A program made the translations under genes and the position numbers. DNA of 64,000 nucleotides from Planctomycetota bacterium (GTDB lineage: Bacteria > Planctomycetota > UBA1135 > GCA-002686595), in contig JACKHT010000013.1 in assembly GCA_020638855.1 (NCBI GenBank), forward strand, positions 5,001 through 69,000. Direction: 5' to 3'. Below the pieces are notes generated by a model. The model saw only the letters and a program-made list of their open reading frames with translations. It searched no databases and had not been told where the DNA came from. This document shows, in pieces, positions 49,427 through 58,179 of this stretch; within the stretch, counting starts at the first letter, position 1; each line of letters opens with the position of its first letter.

Positions 49427-50626
49427 CTAGCCCTTGCGGGCGTCGTCCTTCTTGGTGTCGTCCTTCTTGGTGTCGCCTTTCTTAGCGTCGCCCTTCTCCG
49501 GGTCGCGCTTCTCCGGGTCACTTTCGTCGGCCGGCTTCTCCTTGAGCGCTTGGATCTGCGCGTCGATCATTTTGTCCAACGCTTCGCCATCGTGCCCGCT
49601 GGCCAGGATCTTTCCGGTAGGACCGATCAAGAAGTACGTGGGATAGGCCCGCACTTGGTACAGGTTGGAAATGGGCGATGTCCCCGGGGTTTGGTGGGCG
49701 ATCTTCCACGTCACGGAGAAATCCTCGATTCCTTTGCGGATCTCGGTATCGGTGTCTTTGACGCTGACGCCGATCAACTCGAACGGGTCGTCTTTGTGGC
49801 GCTCCACGAGCGCGCGCAGGTGCGGCATGCCGCCCCTGCAGGGGCCTCACCAAAAGCCGAAGAAGTCGATCAGAACGACCTTGCCCCGATAATCCGAGAG
49901 GCGGATCGTTTCGCCATCCACCGATTTGCCCAGGAAGTCGGGGGCCATGGCCCCCACACTCACATCGACCTTCTCCACGATCGGCCGGGCACGCACGGCG
50001 AACTCGGTCTTGGGGTGGTCCTTGACGATTTCCTTGAGCATCTGGCGGCCCATGTCCTTGCTGGCATCGTCGCTCTCCTCCAGGAGCAGTTGGCCGGTGT
50101 AGAACTTCGCGGCCACGCGCTGGATTTCGGGAGCTTCGACCTGGGCCATCACCCGCTTGAGCATGTTGATGCGTTGCATGGGTACCAACTCCTTGTCGGT
50201 GGCCACGGTCTGCATGGCGGACAGGTACCAGTCCTGGTTGCCGAAGTCCTTGAGGAGTCGGGTGTACATGTCCAAGGCGCGCTCTTCGCGCTTCTCTTTG
50301 GGCACGCCCAAGTAGCGCTGGTTGGCGACCAACCACAACAGCCCGCGCCCCTCGCCCTCGGCCACCAAGGCTTCGAAGCGGGGTTGGAAGGCCAAGGCCG
50401 GATGGTTGCGGCGGAGTTCGCGACGTTTGGCCGCATCCTTCGACTCGCGGATGGCCAACTGCCACTCGGCGACGGCGGTTTCGAAAGCGGCGACCGCATC
50501 GGCGTAAGCGGTCGACTGGGCGACCGGCTTCTCGACCGGCTTCTCGACGGGCTTGGGTTCCTGCGACGCAAGCGGCGGCGCCGGCGCGAACCCCATCAGG
50601 CTGGTGAAGAGGAGGGTGGTGAACAT
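49427..50626 (-). CDS. TlpA/thioredoxin-like selenoprotein (in-frame UGA in WUGPC)
   Basis: The frame from the ATG at 50626 has 399 residues if the UGA at 49849-49847 is read as selenocysteine. A signal peptide (MFTTLLFTSLMGFAPAPPLA) is followed by a Pro/Lys/Glu linker and a helical domain (about 38-215). A TlpA/AhpC-type thioredoxin domain comes next: VGAMAPDFLGKSVDGETIRL, SDYRGKVVLIDFFGFW, U260, then GPC (C263), RGGMPHLRALVERHK. The usual sequence is WCGPC, so UGA replaces the attacking Cys. After it come ELIGVSVKDTDTEIRKGIED, the cis-Pro region VRAYPTYFLIGPTGKILASG, and a Lys/Asp-rich tail. UGA is an ordinary stop in other genes here (psd, bamA). A nonsense mutation is the alternative. An ATG at 50674 is an alternative start. 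Confidence 0.85.
49815..49849 (-). promoter_or_regulatory. SECIS-like hairpin immediately after the UGA codon
   Basis: Counting the U of UGA as 1, bases 11-15 (GCAGG) pair with 30-34 (CCTGC) and 17-20 (GCGG) pair with 25-28 (CCGC). A single G-A mismatch lies between the two helices and CATG forms the apical loop at 21-24. The loop begins 18 bases after the UGA and contains a G, both expected of bacterial SECIS elements that bind SelB. A shorter GCCCC/GGGGC hairpin can compete. Folding was done by eye. Confidence 0.65.
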
Positions 50627-50972
50627 GGTGAAAGCAAATGGCGAGGGCCTCGGCCCGGGAACGATTGCGACCATCCTAACGAAACGAAGGGGCTCGGATC
50701 GGGATTCCTAGGACTCCCGGGTCGTCCTGGGGCTCCCGGATTGGTTGAGAGGCTGGCTGGCCGGCTGGATGGCTGGATGGCTGGATGGCTGGATGAAAGG
50801 CTGGCTGGCCAGAAAAGATAGGCGCAAGGCGGCTTCGTGTTGGAGGCCTGTACGCAAAACGAACCCGGATTTGACTGGATGCCTCGGGATTGGACGCAAA
50901 CCGCTACCCAGGGGTCGGTTGGAGCAGGCCCGGGGCCAGGCGCCAGACCCAACCACCTGCTACCCTGCCGCC
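50627..50972 (+). other. 346-base divergent intergenic region
   Basis: The space between the selenoprotein gene and the acyl-CoA synthetase gene contains the GGCTGGAT tandem array (listed separately). No convincing gene is seen; the frame reading GWLAGWMAGWLDGW comes from the repeat. No strong promoter is evident for either gene. Confidence 0.5.
50751..50810. repeat. GGCTGGAT x4 tandem array with 12-bp flanking direct repeats
   Basis: Four perfect copies of GGCTGGAT (50763-50794) are flanked on both sides by GGCTGGCTGGCC (50751-50762 and 50799-50810). Such 8-bp arrays are prone to slipped-strand change in copy number. It sits between two divergent genes, about 125-160 bases from each start. 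Confidence 0.85.
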
Positions 50973-52505
50973 ATGTCGCTTTGGAAGCTACTCGAAGAGG
51001 GGGTCGCGCAGGACCCGAGCGCACCCGCCATCGCCAGCGGCGAGCCCGCCCTTTCCTATGCCGAACTGCGCGCTCGCATCGTTCGCTTGGCCCGCGAGCT
51101 GACCCTGCTCGGGGTGGAGGTGGGCGATCGGGTCGCGATCTTGGCGGGCAACGGATGCCCCTTCTTGGAGGCGTACTTTGCCTGCGCCGGTTTGGGCGCG
51201 ATTTTGGTGCCGCTGGGCACGCGGCTCGCACCCGCCGAGTGGCGCATGTTGCTCATCCATTCCGAAGCCAAATGGTTGCTGGTAGGAGACGGCTGGACCG
51301 ACGCAGCCAAACGCATCCCCCTGCCCGACACCACCCGCATCGCAGACCTGCGTTCGGGCGCAGGACCGCGCCTGCAGCCCTGGGGGCAGACTCCCCCCGC
51401 CTTGCCCGCTTCGAATCGTTGGATTGCGCGTGACGTCTCCGCAGAGACCGTGGCGCAGATCTACTACACCAGCGGTACGACCGGGGATCCCAAGGGAGTC
51501 ATGCTCACCCACGGCAACGTGACGCAGCACGCCCGTTGGGCGATCGACGAGTTTGCCCTGGGCGCGGGGGATACCTGGGGGCACTTTGCACCCATGTTCC
51601 ACCTGGCCGATGCCTGGGCCACCTTTGCCGCCACGGCGGTCGGCGCGCAGCATGCATTCCTTGCCCAATTCGAAGCCCAGGCGGCGCTCGATCGGATCCA
51701 AAGCGCGGGGGTCACCTTGACCAACCTAGTGCCCACCATGCTGCAACGCATGCTGGCCTTGGCCCCGCCATCCGCCAAAACTCGGCTGCGGCTCGTGCTC
51801 TCGGGGGGCGCCCCGATCGCTCCCGCGGTGGTGGCTCGCGTGCTCGATTTCTTTGGTTGCGACTATGCACAGACCTATGGACTGACCGAAACCAGTCCGT
51901 ACTTGACGCTCAGCCTGCCCGGCCCGGGCGAAGCGCCGTTTGCGGCCGAGGAACGACTCGAACGCATTTCGCGCACGGGCCGCGCCTTCGGCGGGGTCGG
52001 GTTGCAAGTGGTCGATGAAACCGGGCTTCCCGTGGCGCAGGACGACCGCACCGTGGGCGAGATCTGGGCCCAGGGCCCCACCGTCACTCCGGGCTACTGG
52101 AACCACCCCGAAGCCACCCGCGCCGCCTTCGAGGGGGCTTGGTTGCGCACCGGCGACCTCGCCACCTGGGACGCTCGCGGCTCGCTGCGCATCGTTGACC
52201 GCAAGAAAGACGTGATCCTGTCGGGCGGCGAAACCGTGTACAGCACCGAAGTCGAAGCCGCACTCTTGGCCCATCCCGACGTGCTCGAAGCGGCGGCCTA
52301 TGGGGTCCCGAGCGAAGCCTGGGGCGAAGAGGTGCGCGCGGCCGTGGTCTGGAAACCCGGCGCGCCCGGCGATCCCGCCGCGCTGAATGGGTTCCTACGC
52401 GAGCGGCTGGCTGGCTTCAAATGCCCCAAAGTCCTCTCGATTCTGGATGAGCTCCCCAAAACCAGCTCAGGCAAGATCAAAAAGCGGGACCTGCGCCAGG
52501 GCTGA
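50973..52505 (+). CDS. Acyl-CoA synthetase / AMP-forming ligase
   Basis: The 510-residue product adenylates a carboxylic acid and joins it to CoA. The start MSLWKLLEEGVAQDPS is chosen because the frame upstream is only repeat-derived. Motifs of the ANL family are the P-loop YYTSGTTGDPKG (about 164-175), the YGLTETSP aromatic block, LRTGDLATWD, the hinge in RIVDRKKDVILSGGE and the catalytic Lys in KTSSGKIKKRDLR. The order of domains is normal. It is most like medium/long-chain fatty-acid ligases; exact substrate unknown. The next gene starts 37 bases on. Confidence 0.9.
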   Translation: MSLWKLLEEGVAQDPSAPAIASGEPALSYAELRARIVRLARELTLLGVEVGDRVAILAGNGCPFLEAYFACAGLGAILVPLGTRLAPAEWRMLLIHSEAKWLLVGDGWTDAAKRIPLPDTTRIADLRSGAGPRLQPWGQTPPALPASNRWIARDVSAETVAQIYYTSGTTGDPKGVMLTHGNVTQHARWAIDEFALGAGDTWGHFAPMFHLADAWATFAATAVGAQHAFLAQFEAQAALDRIQSAGVTLTNLVPTMLQRMLALAPPSAKTRLRLVLSGGAPIAPAVVARVLDFFGCDYAQTYGLTETSPYLTLSLPGPGEAPFAAEERLERISRTGRAFGGVGLQVVDETGLPVAQDDRTVGEIWAQGPTVTPGYWNHPEATRAAFEGAWLRTGDLATWDARGSLRIVDRKKDVILSGGETVYSTEVEAALLAHPDVLEAAAYGVPSEAWGEEVRAAVVWKPGAPGDPAALNGFLRERLAGFKCPKVLSILDELPKTSSGKIKKRDLRQG

Positions 52506-52542
52506 TGCCGGATCGCCCCCGCGAGCGGGCTATGCTTGGCCC

Positions 52543-54090
52543 ATGAAGTCCGCCGGCTGGCTCCCCCTGCTCGGTCTCCTGTTGTTGACCTTTTTTCAGC
52601 GTGGTGCGGTGTACTCCGCCCCGCGGATCGATCTATTCGGCATCTACGGGGGCGGCACCAACGCCGACGCGGACGCGGTGGTGGCCGGCGAAGAACGCGC
52701 GCGCATCAACGTGGCGCTCGATCTGCGCGAGGGACCGGTCATGCCGCTGATCGACTACCAGTACGCCAACTACTGTGGCGGTTCGCTGGTGGTCAGCCTG
52801 CTGTTGGTCCCGGTGATCGAGGTCTTCGGCCCCACCGTTTGGGCTCTGCGCTTCTTTGCCTTGACGCTCAACTTGGTGGCCTTGGTCTGCCTGTTCGCCG
52901 TCTTGGACCGCTGGGTATCGCGGCGCGCAGCGATCTTCGGCGGGCTGTTGTGGGCCCTCGCGACGCCGGGGCTGTTGATCAACACCATGGTCGTTTGGGG
53001 CACCCACGTGGAAAGCAACGTGTTGGCTCTGGGCACCCTGTGGTTGTTCCTCAGCATCCATGCCTCGCCCGAGCGCCGCACCGCCAAGCGCTGGTGGCTG
53101 GGGGTCATGCAAGGGCTCAATTTCTACATCGGGTACCAGACCGTGTTGGCGATCGCCATGCTCGGCTTCTTCGACCTGTTCCCCAAGCGCTTCCCCAAGC
53201 CCAAGGAGTGGCTGGCGCAAATCGTTGGACTCCTGATCGGGGCTTCCCCGTGGCTCTGGTACAACCTGCGCAACGACTTTTCGGGGCTGCGCATCTACGA
53301 ACACCAGGGCAGCGAGAACCTGGCCGCGGAAGGTGCATTCAGCAAATGGACGGGCTTGTTTGGCTCGGACTTGCCCACCGGACAGTGGTTCCAGAAATCG
53401 TTCCCCGCGTGGGGCGCGACCTTCGACGGAATCTACGTGGTGGTGCTCCTGGGAGCAGCCTTGCTTGGCATGCTTTGGTGGCGCCGGCGGAGTCCCCAAG
53501 GCGATTCGCAAGTCCCCTCCCCCGGCCATTTGGCGGGGATCTACCTGCTGGGTTTTTGCGCCATGTACGCCTTCACGCGCTTCGGCGTGACCCCGCATGA
53601 GGACGTGTTCGGATATCGCTATCCGTTGATCGCCATGCCCTGGCTGATCCTGGCCGCAGGGGTGGGCTTCGATCGCTTGGCCAGCTGGGGCACCGTGCCC
53701 AGGGCGCTGGCCTGGGTCCTGAGCTTGGGCCTTGCAGGAGTTTCGCTGGCCGCGATCCCGGGCCTCACGCGCGCCGAACGCTTCGGCGTCGAACGCACGG
53801 TGGAGGTCCAAAACCTACCCAGCCACACCCTGTGGATGTTCGCAAGCTACCGCCAATTCCCCGAGCGCTACCCCGCCTTGATCCGCTCGCTGCGCGCCCA
53901 CCGCACGCCCGAGGAATTCGAAACCATGATGCGCTCGTTGGGCCGAGCCGTGCAATGGCTCGGCGCCGACCAACCGGGCTTCCAAGGCCCCCAACTCGAA
54001 TTCGCGGCGCAACTGCGCCGTATGCGCGAAATCCTCCTCCAAGAACTCCCCCCCGAAATGCACGCCTGGTTCCCCGAGCCGGGGAGTTGA
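52543..54090 (+). CDS. Multi-pass membrane protein, GT39/ArnT-like glycosyltransferase
   Basis: The 515-residue product has about ten hydrophobic helices. MKSAGWLPLLGLLLLTFFQR is the first, followed by an extracytoplasmic loop with acidic residues (DADAVVAGEERARINVALDL). The layout and the WALRFFALTLNLVALVCLFA, LLWALATPGLLINTMVVWG blocks resemble PMT/ArnT-like lipid-linked sugar transferases (GT39/GT83 fold). A soluble C-terminal helical part of about 80 residues contains EEFETMMRSLGRAVQWLGAD. No substrate can be named. It lies downstream of the acyl-CoA synthetase, possibly co-transcribed. Confidence 0.65.
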   Translation: MKSAGWLPLLGLLLLTFFQRGAVYSAPRIDLFGIYGGGTNADADAVVAGEERARINVALDLREGPVMPLIDYQYANYCGGSLVVSLLLVPVIEVFGPTVWALRFFALTLNLVALVCLFAVLDRWVSRRAAIFGGLLWALATPGLLINTMVVWGTHVESNVLALGTLWLFLSIHASPERRTAKRWWLGVMQGLNFYIGYQTVLAIAMLGFFDLFPKRFPKPKEWLAQIVGLLIGASPWLWYNLRNDFSGLRIYEHQGSENLAAEGAFSKWTGLFGSDLPTGQWFQKSFPAWGATFDGIYVVVLLGAALLGMLWWRRRSPQGDSQVPSPGHLAGIYLLGFCAMYAFTRFGVTPHEDVFGYRYPLIAMPWLILAAGVGFDRLASWGTVPRALAWVLSLGLAGVSLAAIPGLTRAERFGVERTVEVQNLPSHTLWMFASYRQFPERYPALIRSLRAHRTPEEFETMMRSLGRAVQWLGADQPGFQGPQLEFAAQLRRMREILLQELPPEMHAWFPEPGS

Positions 54091-54125
54091 GCGGTCGTCC
54101 GTGAGGGGGTTCGGAGGGGGCCAGG

Positions 54126-55475
<1,350 letters not shown>

Positions 55476-55511
55476 GGTGCCTGTAGGGGTGCCTGTCGGG
55501 GTGCCTGCCAG
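55476..55511. repeat. Three 12-bp tandem repeats abutting the glyS start
   Basis: GGTGCCTGTnGG occurs three times, ending exactly at the glyS start codon (minus strand reads CCnACAGGCACC). The last copy covers the ribosome-binding region and supplies only a CAGG-type site. Copy-number change could alter glyS translation; this is inference. Confidence 0.7.
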
Positions 55512-55683
55512 GATTCCTGGCGGGGTTGCTCGATTGATGCGGAGGGTCGATCTTAGCGGCGTAGAGAGCCCAGGGCACCCTTGGCACGGCTTTCCGGTCG
55601 AGTTTCAGCCTACTGTTCTCCCCGCCGAAGCACTCCGAACAGGTCCTGACATGGGCTTGTCCCACCGCTAGACTAGCCTCCCC

Positions 55684-56940
55684 ATGGCCTTCCCCAGCCC
55701 CACCGCCCAAGCCGTACGTAGCTGGCGCGCACCGCTCGCCTCCGCCGCCCAATCCGGGGCGATCCGCGAGGAGCTCGACCGCCTCGAGACCCTCGTCGAC
55801 GCTGGCCAGCGCATCAGCCAGGAAGAGGCGCTGTTCCTGCACGCCCAGGCCGATTTGTTGACCCTGGGGCGCATGGCCACCAGCCGGCGCCTCCAGAAGC
55901 AGCCCGACGCGCGCATCACCTACATCGTCGATCGCAACCTCAACCCCACCAACGTCTGCATCACCGACTGCGGGTTCTGTGCCTTCTATCGCAGCCCGGG
56001 GCACCGCGAGGCCTACGTGCTTTCGCGCGATGAGATCTACCAGAAGGTCGAGGAGACCGTGCGACTGGGCGGTCAGCAACTGCTCATGCAGGGTGGGCAC
56101 CACCCCGCCGTGCTTTCGGACTGGTGGTGCGAACTGATCGCGGACATCAAGGCGCGCTTCGACATCAATTGCCATGCGCTCTCGGCCCCCGAGATCGAGC
56201 ATTTCGCACGCTACGAGAAGCGCTCGATCGAGGCGGTGGTCGCCGACTTGGTCGAGGCGGGACTCGGTTCGGTTCCCGGCGCGGGCGCCGAGATGTTGGT
56301 CGAACGGGTGCGCGAGATCATCGCCCCCAAAAAGACCACCACCGACGATTGGCTCGATGTGCACCGCAAAGTCCACCAGGCGGGTTTGCGCAGCTCCGCC
56401 ACCATGATGTTCGGCAACGTCGAGACGATTCCCGAACGCATCGAGCACCTGATTCGGCTGCGCGAGCTACAGGACGAAACGGGGGGCTTCACGGCCTTCG
56501 CCAGCTGGAACACCCAGCCCGACGGGGTTCCCGACGAAGCGCTCTTCCCGCGCAAGACGACCCCGGCCGAGTACCTGCGGGTGCAGGCCATCGCGCGCAT
56601 CGTGCTCGACAACTTCGACCACATGCAAACCAGCTACGTCACCCAAGGCATGAAACTGGCCCAGGTCTCGCTGGCCTTTGGCTGCGACGACTTCGGCGGC
56701 ACCATGCTCGAAGAGAATGTGGTCTCGGCCGCTGGCTGCTTCCACTTGGAGTCGATCCAAACCATCGAAGCCTTGATCCGCAACGCGGGCTACGAGCCGC
56801 TGCAACGCAACAGCTGGTACGGCATCGTCGACGAGCGCTTCACCGGAACCACCTGGCCCAAGAATCGTGAGCAGGCCGCCACCCACCCGGCTGCCCCGGC
56901 TGCCTGGCGCCAACCGGCCCTGGAGAGCCGCCCCCAATGA
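55684..56940 (+). CDS. mqnC: Cyclic dehypoxanthinyl futalosine synthase MqnC
   Basis: MqnC is a radical-SAM enzyme that makes the cyclic intermediate in the futalosine route to menaquinone. The cluster motif is CxxxCxxC, NVCITDCGFCAF, with C92, C96 and C99 (MqnC pattern, followed by YRSPGHREAYVLSRDE). LLMQGGHHP and CHALSAPEIEHFA follow. FGNVETIPERIEHLIRLREL, with GFTAFASWNTQPD, is also typical. The length of 418 residues is slightly above the family because of N- and C-terminal extensions. It overlaps mqnE by four bases (ATGA). Confidence 0.93.
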   Translation: MAFPSPTAQAVRSWRAPLASAAQSGAIREELDRLETLVDAGQRISQEEALFLHAQADLLTLGRMATSRRLQKQPDARITYIVDRNLNPTNVCITDCGFCAFYRSPGHREAYVLSRDEIYQKVEETVRLGGQQLLMQGGHHPAVLSDWWCELIADIKARFDINCHALSAPEIEHFARYEKRSIEAVVADLVEAGLGSVPGAGAEMLVERVREIIAPKKTTTDDWLDVHRKVHQAGLRSSATMMFGNVETIPERIEHLIRLRELQDETGGFTAFASWNTQPDGVPDEALFPRKTTPAEYLRVQAIARIVLDNFDHMQTSYVTQGMKLAQVSLAFGCDDFGGTMLEENVVSAAGCFHLESIQTIEALIRNAGYEPLQRNSWYGIVDERFTGTTWPKNREQAATHPAAPAAWRQPALESRPQ

Positions 56941-58067
56941 AGCAATCCTCCGATCGGCTACAATCCCGCTGCGAGCGGGCGGGCCTGGCTGCGATCCACG
57001 CCAAAGTCATGGCGGGCGAGCGCCTCAGCGAAGCGGATGGGCTCGCCCTGTACCGCAATCCCGACCTGCATGCTGTAGGCGCGCTGGCGAACTACGTGCG
57101 CGAGGCGAAGCACGGCGACCACACCTACTTCAACGTCAACCAGCACATCAACTACACGAACGTCTGCAACAAGCTGTGCCGCTTTTGCTCGTTCCAGCGA
57201 TTGCCGGGCCAGGAAGGCGCCTACGTCATGCGGCCCGAGGAAGTGGCGCAGAAGATCCGCGAACAGCTGCACGAGCCGGTCACCGAAGTGCACGTGGTGG
57301 GCGGGGTGTACCCGCGCCTGCCCTACAGCTACTACATCGACATCCTGCAGGCGATCAAGCGCGAGCGGCCTTCGATCCACATCAAGGCCTTCACCATGGT
57401 CGAGCTGATGCAAATCGCGCGGCTGGCCAAGAAGCCCTTGGCCGAAGTGCTGCCCGAACTCCAGGCGGCGGGTCTCGACTCGTGCCCGGGTGGAGGCGCC
57501 GAAGTCTTCGCCAAGCGCGTGCACGACGAGGGCTACCACGTCAAGAACACCGGCGAGGAGTGGTTGGAGGCGGCCAAGACCGTGCACCAAGCGGGTCTGC
57601 GCTCGAACTGCACCATGCTGCACGGGCATATCGAGACCATCGAGGAACGGGTGGACCACCTGAACCGGCTGCGGCTGCTCCAAGATGAAACAGGGGGCTT
57701 CCAAACCTACATTCCGCTTTCGTTCCACAACGAGGGCAACGAATGGTCCCACTTGCCCGGCCCCACCGCCATGGACGAGCTGCGCGAGATCGCCGTGGGC
57801 CGCCTGATGCTCGACAACATCGAGCACATCAAGGCCTATTGGATCATGCTGGGCATCCCCATCGCCCAAACGGCGCTGTCGTTTGGAGCCAACGATGTGG
57901 ATGGAACCGTGGTCGAGGAGAAGATCTACCACGAGGCCGGGGCCACCACCCCCCAAGCGGTCGAGCGCGACGAGTTGATTCGCTGGATCCGCGATGCGGG
58001 CCGGATCCCCGTCGAGCGCGACACGCTCTACCGGGTCCTTTGGGCCGAAGACGAAGTCCCCGCCTGA
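56937..58067 (+). CDS. mqnE: Aminofutalosine synthase MqnE
   Basis: MqnE is the radical-SAM enzyme that adds carboxyvinyl-oxybenzoate to SAM-derived adenosine, the first futalosine step after MqnA. The cluster motif is NVCNKLCRFCSF with C77, C81 and C84, followed by QRLPGQEGAYVM. VVGGVYPRLPYSYYIDIL replaces the usual VGGVHP. LHGHIETIEERVDHLNRLRL and FIPLSFH-like YIPLSFHNEGNEW are diagnostic. 376 residues. Paired with mqnC; mqnA, mqnB and mqnD are not in the window. The final step is cut off from any visible ubiA/menG. Confidence 0.93.
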   Translation: MKQSSDRLQSRCERAGLAAIHAKVMAGERLSEADGLALYRNPDLHAVGALANYVREAKHGDHTYFNVNQHINYTNVCNKLCRFCSFQRLPGQEGAYVMRPEEVAQKIREQLHEPVTEVHVVGGVYPRLPYSYYIDILQAIKRERPSIHIKAFTMVELMQIARLAKKPLAEVLPELQAAGLDSCPGGGAEVFAKRVHDEGYHVKNTGEEWLEAAKTVHQAGLRSNCTMLHGHIETIEERVDHLNRLRLLQDETGGFQTYIPLSFHNEGNEWSHLPGPTAMDELREIAVGRLMLDNIEHIKAYWIMLGIPIAQTALSFGANDVDGTVVEEKIYHEAGATTPQAVERDELIRWIRDAGRIPVERDTLYRVLWAEDEVPA

Positions 58068-58179
58068 GCCGCCCCGAGCGCTCGTCGTGGCGTGTTTGGA
58101 TCGCGTAACTTCTACGGGCTCCCCTGCTCGATGCGCCAGACTAGGTGCGATACTAAGGGACCGAACCCCGGACCCGACC

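Noticed and set aside
49427..49828. Independent small thioredoxin-like gene starting at the ATG at 49828
   Set aside because: It would begin inside the active site, lacks the first strands of the fold and has no ribosome site; it is in the same frame as the upstream part, separated only by UGA.
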